Shown here: one piece after another, positions 26,913 through 37,440 of the stretch
Position numbering within the stretch: the stretch's first letter is position 1
How the letters are laid out: every line of letters begins with the position of its first letter
Source of the DNA: Bordetella parapertussis
GTDB lineage: Bacteria > Pseudomonadota > Gammaproteobacteria > Burkholderiales > Burkholderiaceae_B
Length of the DNA: 64,000 nucleotides
Direction of reading: 5' to 3'
NCBI GenBank assembly: GCA_945895265.1
Contig: CAMDEF010000004.1
Span: 1-64,000, forward strand
The notes under the pieces: model-generated
Seen by the model: only the letters and a program-made list of their open reading frames with translations
What the model was told of the DNA's origin: nothing
Databases searched by the model: none
Program-made: the position numbers and the translations under genes

Positions 26913-29362
26913 CTGTGCGGGCAAACGGGCCAAACCAATGCACGGCGGTTACGTCAACACGTGAGCGACCGCTCCGTTTGCTAACACTCTTGACAAGTGC
27001 GTTCATTTTGTGGGGTTCAACGGCCCCACTCGGCCGTACCCAAGCGTTACCAACCGCACCGCTATCCCCGACCTTGACTCCAACGGCAAGCCCAGCAAAA
27101 AATCCAGTCGCAAGTCCCACCTCTCAGGCCACTGAGCGAAATGCCTCTGACATTGATGCACAACAGCAAGAGATGCAAACTCGCTTGGCTACGACCCAAG
27201 CCGATTTGATCAAAGCACAAAATGCCTCTAAAGAGGTCAGCACACTTGACCCTAGCGCCCAAGCCCTTGCCAAAGAACGCCTCGAAGACCTTTCGCACCA
27301 AAGCGACGCTTATACGCAGATTATTGATAATCTCAAAAATTTACGCCGTTTAAGTCACAAACTCGAAAATGCCCGCAAAGAAAAGCTTGCTTGGAAGCCT
27401 CCTCCTGGCGTTGCCCCTTGGCCGCTCTCAGTTGCCGACGATTTACAGTTTGAGATCCTACGTACGCAATCGCAAATTCAGTATTTAACGCAACGCCGTA
27501 CAATTATTGATGAGCAACTCTCTGAACTCAAAAAAACACGTGCAACGGTCGAGGCTGAGTTGCGCCAAGGTACTCAAAAATCGCTGGGGCTCACAGCACC
27601 TGGCGCCCAGAGCAATAAACTGCAAAACGCCAATGAGCGGCGTCTAGTTCGCCTCAATCTCGAGCTCGTCAATTTTTCGGTTGATAGCGATACCATTCTT
27701 GTCGAGCAACGCACCGCCACACTGTTGCTGGCTTCGCTCAAGCAAACCTGGGAGTTCTACCAACACCGCTTTAGCTTTTCGACTGACGACTTCAATAAGA
27801 CTAGTACGGATATTGAAAAGACCATCGAACAGCTCCGCCTCAAAGAGCAACAGGCTAGCAATCGCATTAATCGAACACTCGAACAAGCTGCCTTGGCCAA
27901 AGCTCGGCTAGATCAGCTTGAAGCGACGCCCAACGTAAGTGCCGAGTTAATCGTTGCTGCACGCCGCAGCTGGCGTACCGCAGATGTGATGGCCGAAGCA
28001 TCTCTGATTGAGCGTGAAAAGTATCGCACCCAGATTGACTTAAATCTTCTTTCTCTACAGTTTTGGGAGATTCGGCAAAAACTGTATTCAAACACCGATA
28101 TTGCAAGTGACCTTGGCGACATGGCGCTTCGCCAGCAAACCCTCTCTAAGCAACTTGCCCTAGGGTCGGCTTATCTGACACAAATCATTACTGATAAAGC
28201 ACAAGCCGCGTTCGACCTCACGACACAACTTCAACAAGCCACTGACCCTGTAGAAAAAGCCTTTTTGAGTGGGTTGCTTGCCCCAATCTCTCAGCAAATT
28301 GATACAACGCGTAGCCTCTATGTCTTGATTGGCCGCATGCATCAATATTTGCAGATTGTGAAAGCCGAACTCGACTATGCCGACACAAACAAGAGCTTCA
28401 TTCAACGGATCGAGGCGGCGCGCACCGTCGTTGTAGGGCTGAGCAAAGGCATCTGGAATTATGAACTCTTTGTGATCGATGATTCGGTGGTGGTTGATGG
28501 TCGCGAGATTAAAACCAAACGTGGCATCACAATTGGAAAAACCGCCGGTGCCATCATTATTTTGGTTTTTGGCTTTAGCCTGATCTCTGGTTTAATTCGC
28601 CGCACCCTGACACTCGCAGTCAACAAGGCTAATCTTGGGCTGACCAAGTCGGTGGTATGGGGACGTTGGCTCACATTAATTGCGGGCTTTACGCTCATTG
28701 TGACCGCCTTGAATCTTGTGGATATTCCACTCAGTGCCTTTGCTTTTCTAGGCGGCGCGCTAGCAATTGGGGTTGGTTTTGGCACGCAAAATGTTTTAAA
28801 AAATCTGATCAGCGGCGTCATGCTTCTGGTTGAAAAACCAATTCGTATCGGTGATCAGGTTGAAATCGATAATACTGTTGGTACAGTCACCTCGATCGGT
28901 ATGCGCTTTTCAACCGTTCATGGCCCGCAAGGCAATGACATCCTGATACCAAACAGTGTCTTAGTTGAACAAAAACTTATCAACTGGACATACTCGACAC
29001 CGAGCGCTCGGAAAGATGTACGTGTCACGGTGGGCTATCGCTCAAACGTTGATACCGTTCGCGAAATTCTTTTTGCTGCAAGCAAAGACAATCCACACGT
29101 ACTAGGCACGCCCACCCCACTCATTACCTTAGAAGACTTTGGCGACAACGGGCTCGTATTCAACCTGCGCTTTTGGGTCTCTCTACAATCTGGCGTCCCA
29201 GCCAACGAGATACAAAGCGATCTGCGGATCAAGATTCTTCAGGCATTTGAGCAAGCCGGAATTGAATTACCGTTTCCGCAACGCACCTTGATGTTTGATC
29301 AAGAGAGCCCGTTGGCTGTGCAACTACACCCCAGCACACAAGCAAAACCAAACGCGCTTTAG
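26909..29362 (+). CDS. MscS-family mechanosensitive channel with large N-terminal periplasmic coiled-coil domain
   Basis: 817 aa. A signal peptide (about residues 20-45) is followed by about 450 residues of predicted coiled coil (QQQEMQTRLATTQADLIKAQ), as in MscK/KefA-like channels. Membrane helices lie at about 530-620. The pore-lining and beta-domain signature is GFGTQNVLKNLISGVMLLVE near residue 625, then IRIGDQVEID. The C-terminus matches the MscS cytoplasmic cage. It should release solutes upon hypo-osmotic shock. No ATG is available: the start is TTG at 26909 (overlapping the previous stop) or GTG at 26915. Confidence 0.9.
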   Translation: MTVRANGPNQCTAVTSTRERPLRLLTLLTSAFILWGSTAPLGRTQALPTAPLSPTLTPTASPAKNPVASPTSQATERNASDIDAQQQEMQTRLATTQADLIKAQNASKEVSTLDPSAQALAKERLEDLSHQSDAYTQIIDNLKNLRRLSHKLENARKEKLAWKPPPGVAPWPLSVADDLQFEILRTQSQIQYLTQRRTIIDEQLSELKKTRATVEAELRQGTQKSLGLTAPGAQSNKLQNANERRLVRLNLELVNFSVDSDTILVEQRTATLLLASLKQTWEFYQHRFSFSTDDFNKTSTDIEKTIEQLRLKEQQASNRINRTLEQAALAKARLDQLEATPNVSAELIVAARRSWRTADVMAEASLIEREKYRTQIDLNLLSLQFWEIRQKLYSNTDIASDLGDMALRQQTLSKQLALGSAYLTQIITDKAQAAFDLTTQLQQATDPVEKAFLSGLLAPISQQIDTTRSLYVLIGRMHQYLQIVKAELDYADTNKSFIQRIEAARTVVVGLSKGIWNYELFVIDDSVVVDGREIKTKRGITIGKTAGAIIILVFGFSLISGLIRRTLTLAVNKANLGLTKSVVWGRWLTLIAGFTLIVTALNLVDIPLSAFAFLGGALAIGVGFGTQNVLKNLISGVMLLVEKPIRIGDQVEIDNTVGTVTSIGMRFSTVHGPQGNDILIPNSVLVEQKLINWTYSTPSARKDVRVTVGYRSNVDTVREILFAASKDNPHVLGTPTPLITLEDFGDNGLVFNLRFWVSLQSGVPANEIQSDLRIKILQAFEQAGIELPFPQRTLMFDQESPLAVQLHPSTQAKPNAL

Positions 29363-29869
29363 CTACTGACCCGACATCGGTGTAACCCGTGTAGGGCCCG
29401 CGCCGCTCACGACCTGCACCCGCTGATTCAGCACCAAGGGCACATCCGCTTCTTGAGCAATCACGCGCGTCTCGCCGTTGTCTAACCGAACGGTAATTTC
29501 AAGGCCGTCTTTTTTGCCGACTCGGTCTTCTACGGCATCACCGGCCAATGCACCCAAGATGGCACCCCCTAATACTGCCAGCGTGCGCCCGGTGCCACCA
29601 CCAACGGTGCTGCCGACCACGCCACCCACCGCACCACCAGCAACCATACCCGCGCCTGACGTGCGATCATTTTGAATCGTGATCGGACGAACATTGACGA
29701 TCGTGCCATTGCGCACGACTTGATCGCGTTGCGCTTGCCCGTAGGTATAGACGTTGGCCGACGCGCTTGGCTTGGCGCAACCAGACACCAAGGCAACGCT
29801 GGCGAGCAGCGTCACACCGAGCGCCAAGCGGACGTTGGCCTTGGACACAACGCAAATCACTGAATTCAT
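29363..29869 (-). CDS. Glycine-zipper (2TM / SlyB-like) outer-membrane lipoprotein
   Basis: 168 aa. The start at 29869 has GGAG 7 bp upstream, so I prefer it to the ATG at 29881. The signal ends in the lipobox VSGCAKP. A glycine-zipper region (GMVAGGAVGGVVGSTVGGG ... GGAILGALAGDAVE) at about residues 75-115 would form two short membrane segments. The C-terminal part (EITVRLDNGETRVIAQEAD) resembles SlyB/PcpY. Relatives support outer-membrane integrity and are often stress-induced. Its stop abuts the MscS gene stop (convergent, no gap). Confidence 0.88.
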   Translation of the reverse strand: MNSVICVVSKANVRLALGVTLLASVALVSGCAKPSASANVYTYGQAQRDQVVRNGTIVNVRPITIQNDRTSGAGMVAGGAVGGVVGSTVGGGTGRTLAVLGGAILGALAGDAVEDRVGKKDGLEITVRLDNGETRVIAQEADVPLVLNQRVQVVSGAGPTRVTPMSGQ

Positions 29870-29894
29870 AACAAACTCCAAAAAATTTCAGTAC

Positions 29895-30836
29895 CTAGCC
29901 TGGTAAGTGGCTACCGTAGTGAGCGTGCAACAGTGCGTCGATTTCAGCTCGCGAGGGCGCGTGGTTTTGCGGCCCACGTGACGCGATTTTAATTGAACCC
30001 ATCAAGTTGCCAAGCTTACAGGCCTCGATCCAAGTCCAGCCCAGCGTCAGCGCATAGAGCAGGCCGCCTCGATGCGCATCGCCACAGCCTGTTGGGTCAA
30101 GTACTGCAGCAGGGATCACTGGAGCAATGTGATGCTCTTGCCCCTCAGTGTAAAGGGTTGCTCCGCCCGCCCCGCGAGTTACGACCACGGCCTGCAAATT
30201 CTTTGCCAGTTGCGCCACCGTTTTACCAGTACGTTGCTCAACCACACTCGCTTCATAATCATTCACAGTCAGTGCCTGTGCCAAGGCAACCATTTCTAAG
30301 ATATCTTTGCCATCGAATAAGGGCATCGCCTGACCCAGATCAAAAATAAAAGGTGTCCCTTGAGCCTGCAGTCGCTGTGCATGCGCCATCATGCCAGCCT
30401 TGGAGTCAGGTGCAACGATCGCCCAAGCGGCTTGTTGCCCGGTTAAATTATTGTCTGCAGAACGTTCCATCGCACCTGGATGAAACGCTGTGATTTGATT
30501 GTCATCCAGATCAGTCGTGATGAAGCATTGCGCAGTCAAGGTGTCAGGCAAGCTCTGAATCATGCTCGTATTGATGCCGAATTGCTCAAAACGTTGCAGG
30601 TAGTCAGTCGCGTCTTCACCTACGGTTGCGACCGGTATCGGATTACCTCCAAGCAGCTTCAGATTGTAGGCAATATTGCCTGCACAGCCACCAAATTCAC
30701 GGCGCATTCTGGGTACCAAAAATGACACACTTAACGCATGAATACGATCGGGCAAAATATGCTCTTTAAAACGACCATCAAACACAGCAATCGTGTCAAA
30801 GGCCACTGAACCACAAATCAATACCGGCTTAGTCAT
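29895..30836 (-). CDS. PfkB-family sugar/nucleoside kinase (adenosine kinase-like)
   Basis: 313 aa. Ribokinase fold with the first signature region around FGGCAGNIAYNLKLLGG and the anion-hole motif DPTGCGDAHRGG near residue 255; GCGD replaces the more common GAGD but keeps the catalytic Asp. Overall it resembles the betaproteobacterial PfkB kinases often annotated as adenosine kinase, though the substrate is not proven. It follows the DUF3426 gene by 9 bp and shares its operon. Confidence 0.85.
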   Translation of the reverse strand: MTKPVLICGSVAFDTIAVFDGRFKEHILPDRIHALSVSFLVPRMRREFGGCAGNIAYNLKLLGGNPIPVATVGEDATDYLQRFEQFGINTSMIQSLPDTLTAQCFITTDLDDNQITAFHPGAMERSADNNLTGQQAAWAIVAPDSKAGMMAHAQRLQAQGTPFIFDLGQAMPLFDGKDILEMVALAQALTVNDYEASVVEQRTGKTVAQLAKNLQAVVVTRGAGGATLYTEGQEHHIAPVIPAAVLDPTGCGDAHRGGLLYALTLGWTWIEACKLGNLMGSIKIASRGPQNHAPSRAEIDALLHAHYGSHLPG

Positions 30837-30845
30837 ACTAGTCTC

Positions 30846-31943
30846 TTAGGGAAAAAATCGATTGAGGTAAGCACTGCTGATCTGTAAACCGTTGACAACG
30901 AGTGGCACGCTGAGATGCACTTCTTGGTTCGCACCAAACGGTTTGGCAACCAGGGATTCGGGCAAATACAACTCAGGGGCAAGCACCTTTCTGATCACCG
31001 GCGTGCCCGACGCATCTTTGAGCTCGACTGAAAGATGCGGCCAAGGTTGAATTTTGTCTAGGCGATTACGCATTGAAAACTTCAGCGTCAGGTTGCTTGA
31101 CTGCCCTTCGGCTTGGCCGGCAGCAGGTTGTTCGAGTGCGATGGGGGTGACCGAAATACGCTCAAGGTGTCGCACAAACGAGACTTCGCATCTTAACTGA
31201 ACGCACGCCGCGCGGGCCATTGGCAGCAGGCTGGGCACACGAGTCACTAACTCGTTGCGATAAACATAAGCCAACTGCATCAATAATAATGACGCAGCCA
31301 AAAGCACCATCACGAACCAAAGTCCGCGACGCAAGCCATCCAGAGGGGTCTCATCAATTAAAAAATCTGGGGTGCCGCGTCCAACTGATGACCAATTCAA
31401 ACCTCGCAACCTTGCCTCACCTTGCACTCGAAGCATCGACCCACGCTCAAGTGCGGGCTCAAGACCAAGTGTCGGCTCAACGCCAAGGGTTGGCTCGCGC
31501 TCTCGCGCCGGCGCTTGATAAAAAAAAGGCTCTGGCTGCAATGCTGCCAGGGGCTCTTCGGGTTCACGCTCAAGCTCGGTGCCGGTTTGCGCTCGACGCC
31601 GCAGCACCGATGGCGCACTGAGTTCTTGCGCGGGCCCTCGAACTGATAACCGGTGAGGCACACGATTCGCCCCAGTCTCACGTTCAGCACTGAGTGCGCG
31701 CCGCACGGACGGGCTAGGCTCTTGCTCGATGCCTTGAGAAGGGGTCAGCATCGGTGGAGTCGACGTTTCGCTCAAGTTGGCCGCGCGTTGAGTTAACACT
31801 GGCAGTTGACTTTCGAGGGTTGCATGCCCATCAAAAATATGCGTGCAATTGCCGCACCTAACTAGCCCTTCATGCACGCGCAGTTGCTCAAGCGACACCA
31901 TAAAGTCGCTTTGGCACTTTGGACAACGCGTGACAAGACTCAT
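30846..31943 (-). CDS. Zinc-ribbon and DUF3426 membrane protein
   Basis: 365 aa. The N-terminal MJ0042-type zinc ribbon (CPKCQSDF ... VRCGNCTHIFDG) is followed by a long disordered, Glu/Pro-rich linker. One membrane helix lies at about residues 208-230 (LWFVMVLLAASLLLMQL), and a C-terminal DUF3426 domain follows. A run of ERE/LGVEPTLGLEP-like repeats occurs near 150-175. Function unknown; in relatives it also follows prmA, as here (51-bp gap). Presumably inner-membrane, with the zinc ribbon in the cytoplasm. Confidence 0.87.
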   Translation of the reverse strand: MSLVTRCPKCQSDFMVSLEQLRVHEGLVRCGNCTHIFDGHATLESQLPVLTQRAANLSETSTPPMLTPSQGIEQEPSPSVRRALSAERETGANRVPHRLSVRGPAQELSAPSVLRRRAQTGTELEREPEEPLAALQPEPFFYQAPAREREPTLGVEPTLGLEPALERGSMLRVQGEARLRGLNWSSVGRGTPDFLIDETPLDGLRRGLWFVMVLLAASLLLMQLAYVYRNELVTRVPSLLPMARAACVQLRCEVSFVRHLERISVTPIALEQPAAGQAEGQSSNLTLKFSMRNRLDKIQPWPHLSVELKDASGTPVIRKVLAPELYLPESLVAKPFGANQEVHLSVPLVVNGLQISSAYLNRFFP

Positions 31944-31994
31944 TCAATCGCCTCAGAAATCGACGTCAACATTAAACAATAAGCACGACTCGCG

Positions 31995-32897
31995 TCAGGG
32001 TTTTTTACCAGCCAAACACACCCAACCATCGCGTGCCTGCCAGACTGTCAGCAGCAACCAAGGCGCGTACGCGGCCGCGACCTCTTGTGCCTGTCGCTCA
32101 AGGACCCCTGACAAAATCAATTGTCCACCCGAACGCACACGACCTGCAAGCATTGGCGCTAGAACTTTAAGCGGATTAGACAAAATATTGGCCACAACCA
32201 CATCAAAATGTCCGTCAGACAAGTCGTCAGGTAGCATTGAATGCACCTCGACATTGTTGGTCTGCGCATTGTCGCGCGTTGCCTGGACGGCTTGCTCATC
32301 GATATCCACACCGGTCACTTGCCCGGCACCCAGCAACACGGCGGCAATCGCCAAAATACCCGAGCCACAGCCATAATCCAACACCGTAGCACCCTTAGGT
32401 AATTCGTCAGCCAACCATTCTAAGCAGAGGTGCGTCGTGGGATGACTGCCTGTACCAAAGGCTAAGCCCGGATCAAGCTGAATCGCAATTCGGCGAGGCT
32501 CGGGCGCCACCGGCATTTGATCAGCATGCCAGCTCGGCACAATCAGGATTCTAGTGCCTACCGTAATTGGGCCAAACTGCGATTGTGTCAGACGTACCCA
32601 ATCTGCATCAGGCACTTGTCGCAGGTGCCAAGGCAGCTCTGAGGTGTTGTCAAGATCGAGGCGCGCTGCCGCAAGCAATTGCTCGGGGTCGGTGCCGTCG
32701 GCCAGCAAGACAATCACTCGATTACGACTCCAGGCCTGCGTGTTGGGTTCGCTGCCAGGTTCGCCAAACAAGGGTTGCTCGTCATCGGTGTCTGAGTCGG
32801 CGTCTTCAACTGACACCGACAACGCCCCACATTCGAGTAACGCGTCAGACAACGACTCAGCCAAGGCACCCGGACACAACAACACCAATTCACGCAT
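31995..32897 (-). CDS. prmA: Ribosomal protein L11 methyltransferase
   Basis: 300 aa. SAM-dependent trimethylation of L11. The SAM site is [15 protein letters not shown] near residue 172, the post-motif VDIDEQAV follows, and the methyltransferase NPL-type segment is [22 protein letters not shown] just before motif I is diagnostic of PrmA. A small hairpin (TTAGCG/CGCTAA at 32909-32923) sits just before the start. It lies 102 bp behind accC. Confidence 0.95.
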   Translation of the reverse strand: MRELVLLCPGALAESLSDALLECGALSVSVEDADSDTDDEQPLFGEPGSEPNTQAWSRNRVIVLLADGTDPEQLLAAARLDLDNTSELPWHLRQVPDADWVRLTQSQFGPITVGTRILIVPSWHADQMPVAPEPRRIAIQLDPGLAFGTGSHPTTHLCLEWLADELPKGATVLDYGCGSGILAIAAVLLGAGQVTGVDIDEQAVQATRDNAQTNNVEVHSMLPDDLSDGHFDVVVANILSNPLKVLAPMLAGRVRSGGQLILSGVLERQAQEVAAAYAPWLLLTVWQARDGWVCLAGKKP

Positions 32898-32999
32898 GAG
32901 AGTTTCCGTTAGCGAGACGCTAAAAATCTATGTGCCTTGACAACGACCTTTCGGGAGCCCTGCGCGAAGCGACTCGAAAAATCGTTCAGCAAGGCACCT

Positions 33000-34346
33000 T
33001 CAAGGTCGGGCGGCAAGCTTATGTTCAAGATAATGAATACTTGTGCCACCGGCCATAAAACGACTGTCAGCCATCAAGTCGCGATGCAAAGGTATGTTGG
33101 TTTTAATTCCCTCAACAACCATCTCGGATAACGCAATGCTCATACGAGCGACGGCCTGCTCGCGGGTATCGCCATACGTGATCACTTTAGCAATCATCGA
33201 GTCGTAATACGGCGGCACAAAATAGCCATTGAACACATGCGAATCAATCCTGACACCAGGGCCACCCGGCGTGTGCCAGTTTGTGACGCGGCCTGGGCTC
33301 GGCACAAACGTAAACGGATCTTCGGCGTTAATACGGCACTCAAGCGCATGGCCTTTAAAGCTGATATCACGCTGACGTAAGGTAAATTTTTCGCCAGCGG
33401 CGACACGAATCTGCTGTTGCACCAGATCAATGCCAGTGATCAGTTCAGTCACGGGATGCTCAACCTGTATGCGGGTGTTCATCTCGATGAAATAAAACTC
33501 ATCGTTTTCGTACAAAAATTCAAAGGTGCCGGCGCCGCGATATTGAATTTTGCGGCACGCCTCGGCGCAACGCTCGCCAATACGTTCGATCAATTTGCGG
33601 GCAATACCAGGGGCCGGAGCCTCTTCGATCACTTTTTGATGGCGACGCTGCATAGAACAATCGCGCTCGCCCAACCAGACTGCGTTGCGGCCGCCGTCTG
33701 CCAACACTTGAATTTCGATGTGGCGCGGATTTTCAAGAAACTTTTCGAGGTAGACCTCGGGGTTGTTAAACGCCGCGCCCGCTTCAGATTTAGTCATTGC
33801 CACCGAACTGAGCAAAGCGGCCTCAGTGTGCACCACACGCATGCCCCGACCGCCACCACCACCTGCAGCCTTGATGATGACGGGATAACCGACATCAGAA
33901 GCCAGTCGCAAGATTTCAGCAGAGTCTTCGGGCAACGCACCGGGCGAACCAGGCACCACTGGCACGCCAGCTTCGATCATGGCTTGCTTGGCGCTCACCT
34001 TGTCACCCATGAGACGAATCGACTCTGGGCGCGGTCCAATAAATACGAAACCACTTTTCTCAACGCGATCGGCAAAATCAGCGTTTTCAGATAAAAAGCC
34101 GTAGCCTGGATGAATGGCTTCGGCATCGGTGACTTCGGCCGCGGCAATAATGGCAGGCATATTTAAGTAACTATCGCGTGAAGCAGCCGGCCCGATACAT
34201 ACTGACTCATCAGCGAGACGCACATACTTTGCCTCGCGATCGGCCTCAGAATGTACGACTACCGTTTTGATACCCATTTCGCGACAAGCACGTTGGATAC
34301 GCAACGCGATTTCGCCACGGTTGGCGATCAGAATCTTTTCAAACAT
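33000..34346 (-). CDS. accC: Acetyl-CoA carboxylase, biotin carboxylase subunit
   Basis: 448 aa, the normal length. ATP-grasp enzyme that carboxylates biotin on AccB. It starts [27 protein letters not shown] near residue 163 is the ATP-binding glycine loop, and [14 protein letters not shown] near 290 the catalytic region. It lies 1 bp after accB in the conserved aroQ-accB-accC order. Confidence 0.98.
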   Translation of the reverse strand: MFEKILIANRGEIALRIQRACREMGIKTVVVHSEADREAKYVRLADESVCIGPAASRDSYLNMPAIIAAAEVTDAEAIHPGYGFLSENADFADRVEKSGFVFIGPRPESIRLMGDKVSAKQAMIEAGVPVVPGSPGALPEDSAEILRLASDVGYPVIIKAAGGGGGRGMRVVHTEAALLSSVAMTKSEAGAAFNNPEVYLEKFLENPRHIEIQVLADGGRNAVWLGERDCSMQRRHQKVIEEAPAPGIARKLIERIGERCAEACRKIQYRGAGTFEFLYENDEFYFIEMNTRIQVEHPVTELITGIDLVQQQIRVAAGEKFTLRQRDISFKGHALECRINAEDPFTFVPSPGRVTNWHTPGGPGVRIDSHVFNGYFVPPYYDSMIAKVITYGDTREQAVARMSIALSEMVVEGIKTNIPLHRDLMADSRFMAGGTSIHYLEHKLAARP

Positions 34347-34347
34347 G

Positions 34348-34806
34348 TCAGACGATCACAAAAAGCGGTTGACCGTACTCAACGGGTTCGCCGTTTTCGA
34401 CCAGAATCTCGGTGATCACACCAGACTTATCCGCCTCAATCTCATTCAAGAGTTTCATTGCCTCAATAATACAAAGGGGCTCGCCTTCTTTAACGGTTTG
34501 CCCAACTTCGACAAATGCTGCAGAGCCCGGATTGGCGGCGCGATAAAAGGTGCCAACCATCGGAGCCTTAACCGTGTGCCCAGCGGCAACAGGAGCAGCT
34601 TCGGGGGCCGCGCTACCCGAGACGCCTGCCGCTGGCGCTGCGGGCGCGTAGCTTGATGCTGCGACCGGCGCCGCATAGGCAACGGGTTGTTGTGCTTGCG
34701 AGAACTTCACGATGCGGACCTTGCCTTCGCCCTCAGTAATTTCGAGCTCGGCGATGCCAGATTCTGACACAAGATCGATTAAGGTTTTGAGTTTTCTGAG
34801 ATCCAT
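34348..34806 (-). CDS. accB: Acetyl-CoA carboxylase, biotin carboxyl carrier protein
   Basis: 152 aa. The C-terminal biotinyl domain has [12 protein letters not shown]; Lys of the AMK motif is the biotin site. An Ala/Pro-rich linker (about residues 40-75) precedes it, and the N-terminal helix has [13 protein letters not shown]. It carries carboxybiotin to the transferase subunits (not in the window). Followed at 1 bp by accC. Confidence 0.97.
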   Translation of the reverse strand: MDLRKLKTLIDLVSESGIAELEITEGEGKVRIVKFSQAQQPVAYAAPVAASSYAPAAPAAGVSGSAAPEAAPVAAGHTVKAPMVGTFYRAANPGSAAFVEVGQTVKEGEPLCIIEAMKLLNEIEADKSGVITEILVENGEPVEYGQPLFVIV

Positions 34807-34857
34807 AATGATATTTCCGTAAAGTTCTGAATTGAACAGTTTCGGGCCGAACAGGCC

Positions 34858-35304
34858 TTAAACCGTTTGCGAAGACTGCACGGCAAACCGAACAGCAGCT
34901 TCGTACCCATAGGGGCCTAACCCCACAATCACCCCCACTGCTAACTCAGATAAGTAAGACTGGTGGCGAAAAGTTTCGCGTTTATAAACGTTTGAAAGAT
35001 GCACTTCAATAAAGGATATCTTGACCGCGGCTAAGGCATCACGAATCGCCACACTCGTATGTGTATAAGCACCTGCGTTAATCACAATAAAGTCAGTACC
35101 GTCGGTACGAGCCGCCTGGATGCGGTCGACCAATTCGCCTTCGTGGTTGCTTTGATAGGCCGTGAGCGTGGCGCCCAAACCGCTTGCCACAGCTACGAGA
35201 TGAGCCTCAATTTGTGCCAAGGTCGTGTGGCCATAGAGATGTGGCTCGCGTAACCCTAGCAAGTTCAAGTTTGGACCATTCAGGACAAGAAGGCGTTGTG
35301 CCAT
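34858..35304 (-). CDS. aroQ: 3-dehydroquinate dehydratase, type II
   Basis: 148 aa, the standard type II length. The start [17 protein letters not shown] is chosen because this is the family N-terminus; upstream in-frame residues are not. It contains the catalytic Tyr loop ([13 protein letters not shown]), [16 protein letters not shown] and [12 protein letters not shown]. Third step of the shikimate pathway; aroE of the same pathway is at 40385. It heads the accB-accC group. Confidence 0.96.
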   Translation of the reverse strand: MAQRLLVLNGPNLNLLGLREPHLYGHTTLAQIEAHLVAVASGLGATLTAYQSNHEGELVDRIQAARTDGTDFIVINAGAYTHTSVAIRDALAAVKISFIEVHLSNVYKRETFRHQSYLSELAVGVIVGLGPYGYEAAVRFAVQSSQTV

Positions 35305-35410
35305 GCGTGGGGCTCGCGTGAGGGATAACAGGTTAAACGATAACGAATCGAAAACCAAAAAACCAACTAAACAGAGCGCATTTTTACGCTAATTGCTGCG
35401 ATTTGTCTAT

Positions 35411-35998
35411 CTACGTCTTCGATTTTGTAACGAGACGATCAATGCGTTGCCGTAGATCATTGGGCTCTACTTGACCAAGAATTGAGTCGAAAATGCTGCC
35501 ATTTGCATCGAATAGCAGGGTAAAAGGCAACCCACCCGCACTATTACCTAACTCGCGAACCATCGCAATCCCGGCGTGGCCAGCAATAAGAAGTTGATAC
35601 GATATCGGTATTTTAGCAACAAATTGAGCGATGTTTTGTGGTGTATCGATACCAATGCCAACAAAATTTATTTCAGGCAACTCTTTCGCCATACTATCAA
35701 GATGCGGCATCTCTTGAACGCAGGGCGCACACCAGGTTGCCCAAAAATTCACCACAAGAGGTCGGCCTTTTAAAGTGCTGAGCGAAAACTCTTGACCATC
35801 AAGACCAGGCAAACGCGCGCCGTAAAGGGCCAAGGGGTTGGTGCTCACACGTGCAAGCTCAGTCGAGGGCCCTACCGCGCGGTTCGCGGCCGGTGCTGAA
35901 CGTGACGAGGCACGCCATGCTGCCCAGCCTGATACTGCCATCGCAGCCAAGCCGCCCACACCCAGCAGAACAGTTCGTCGTTTCATAGCTTGCATCAT
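35411..35998 (-). CDS. TlpA-like thiol-disulfide protein, membrane-anchored or exported
   Basis: 195 aa. The N-terminus MKRRTVLLGVGG with a hydrophobic run to about residue 28 is a signal anchor with a twin-arginine-like start. The thioredoxin-fold domain has WATWCAPCVQEMPH, so the CxxC active site is intact (CAPC). The cis-Pro region GLPFTLLFD is present. It probably reduces disulfides in the periplasm, for example for cytochrome c maturation; the partner is unknown. Translation may start at 35986 (MKRRT). Divergent from mpl with 36 bp between ends. Confidence 0.88.
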   Translation of the reverse strand: MMQAMKRRTVLLGVGGLAAMAVSGWAAWRASSRSAPAANRAVGPSTELARVSTNPLALYGARLPGLDGQEFSLSTLKGRPLVVNFWATWCAPCVQEMPHLDSMAKELPEINFVGIGIDTPQNIAQFVAKIPISYQLLIAGHAGIAMVRELGNSAGGLPFTLLFDANGSIFDSILGQVEPNDLRQRIDRLVTKSKT

Positions 35999-36034
35999 AC
36001 CGTCTCACTCTACAATGAGGCGGGGAGAATTTTC

Positions 36035-37405
36035 ATGCATTTGCACATTTTAGGAATCTGCGGCACGTTTATGGGCGGGCTCGCACTGATCGCGCGCTCA
36101 GCGGGCCACCGCGTGACAGGCTGCGATGCAGGTGTATACCCACCCATGAGTACGCAATTGCAAGAGCAAGGCATCGAACTCATCGAGGGCTTTGAGCCAA
36201 GCCAGCTGACTCTGAAGCCCGATCTCTTTATTGTTGGCAACGCCCTGTCACGGGGCAACCCCTTGATCGAGGCCATTCTTGAAGCGGGCTTGCCGTACAT
36301 CTCGGGGCCGCAGTGGCTCGGCCAAGAGATCTTACAAGGGCAGCACGTGTTAGCCGTCGCGGGTACGCACGGCAAAACCACTACCAGCTCAATGCTGGCC
36401 TGGATTCTGCAACAGGCGGGGCTCGAACCAAACTTCTTAATCGGTGGCGTGGCGCCTGGGCTCGAGGTGTCAGCACGTTATCAACCGCAGAGTTCGCTCT
36501 TTGTGATCGAAGCAGACGAATATGACACGGCTTTTTTTGATAAGCGTTCAAAATTTGTGCACTACCGGCCGCGCACCGCAATTTTGAATAATCTTGAGTA
36601 CGATCACGCAGATATTTTTCCTGACTTAGCGGCAATCGAAACTCAGTTTCATCATCTGCTACGCACCGTGCCCCGCAGTGGCCTAGTGATTGCGCCAGCG
36701 CAAGACAAGGCCTTAGCGCGCGTGCTCGCACGCGGTTGCTACAGCAACCTGATTCACACAGGCCAGGCGACGGGTTGGCACACCCAAATCGTTGATCCCC
36801 TTTCGTTCAACGTATTGAATGGCACGCAGCTGCTCGGGCGAGTGCAGTGGTCTCTGACCGGCGCGCACAATCAACATAATGCCTTGGTCGCCCTACTCGC
36901 CGCCGAACACGTTGGCGTATCACCCGCCCAAAGCATCGCTGCGCTCAATCAGTTCGCCGGTGTCAAGCGCCGCATGGAAACCCGCGGCACGATCAACGGC
37001 GTAACCGTCTACGACGACTTTGCTCACCACCCCACCGCCATTCAAACAACACTTGAGGGCTTGCGCGCCAAGGTAGGGGCTGAGCGAATGTTGGCGGTAC
37101 TTGAGCCACGTTCAAACACCATGAAACTTGGCACGATGGCCGCGCGCCTGCCCGCAGCGCTTGCCACCGCCGACTTGGTGTTTTGCTTTGGGCAGAACGA
37201 AGGCAAACAAGCGCTCGGCTGGGATCCCACTGTGGTACTAGCCTCACTGGGTAGTCGCTTGCATGCGCACCACCGGCTTGATGATTTAGTGTTAGCGCTG
37301 ACCTCACAAGCACGCCCTGGCGATCACATCGTTGTCATGAGTAATGGTGGGTTTGGCGGCATTCATACCAAACTCCTTAAGGCGCTTGCGACACAGCGGG
37401 CTTAA
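36035..37405 (+). CDS. mpl: UDP-N-acetylmuramate:L-alanyl-gamma-D-glutamyl-meso-diaminopimelate ligase
   Basis: 456 aa. Mpl reuses the murein tripeptide by joining it to UDP-MurNAc. The start MHLHILGICGTFMGG is the family N-terminus; the longer frame to 35990 overlaps the divergent tlpA start. The Mur ATP site is AGTHGKTTTSSML near residue 112. FVIEADEYDTAFFDKRSKF and NNLEYDHADIF are typical of Mpl rather than MurC. It complements anmK in cell-wall recycling. Confidence 0.95.
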   Translation: MHLHILGICGTFMGGLALIARSAGHRVTGCDAGVYPPMSTQLQEQGIELIEGFEPSQLTLKPDLFIVGNALSRGNPLIEAILEAGLPYISGPQWLGQEILQGQHVLAVAGTHGKTTTSSMLAWILQQAGLEPNFLIGGVAPGLEVSARYQPQSSLFVIEADEYDTAFFDKRSKFVHYRPRTAILNNLEYDHADIFPDLAAIETQFHHLLRTVPRSGLVIAPAQDKALARVLARGCYSNLIHTGQATGWHTQIVDPLSFNVLNGTQLLGRVQWSLTGAHNQHNALVALLAAEHVGVSPAQSIAALNQFAGVKRRMETRGTINGVTVYDDFAHHPTAIQTTLEGLRAKVGAERMLAVLEPRSNTMKLGTMAARLPAALATADLVFCFGQNEGKQALGWDPTVVLASLGSRLHAHHRLDDLVLALTSQARPGDHIVVMSNGGFGGIHTKLLKALATQRA

Positions 37406-37440
37406 CCAGCGCGCCCTTTTAGTTTTAACCGGAACACTGC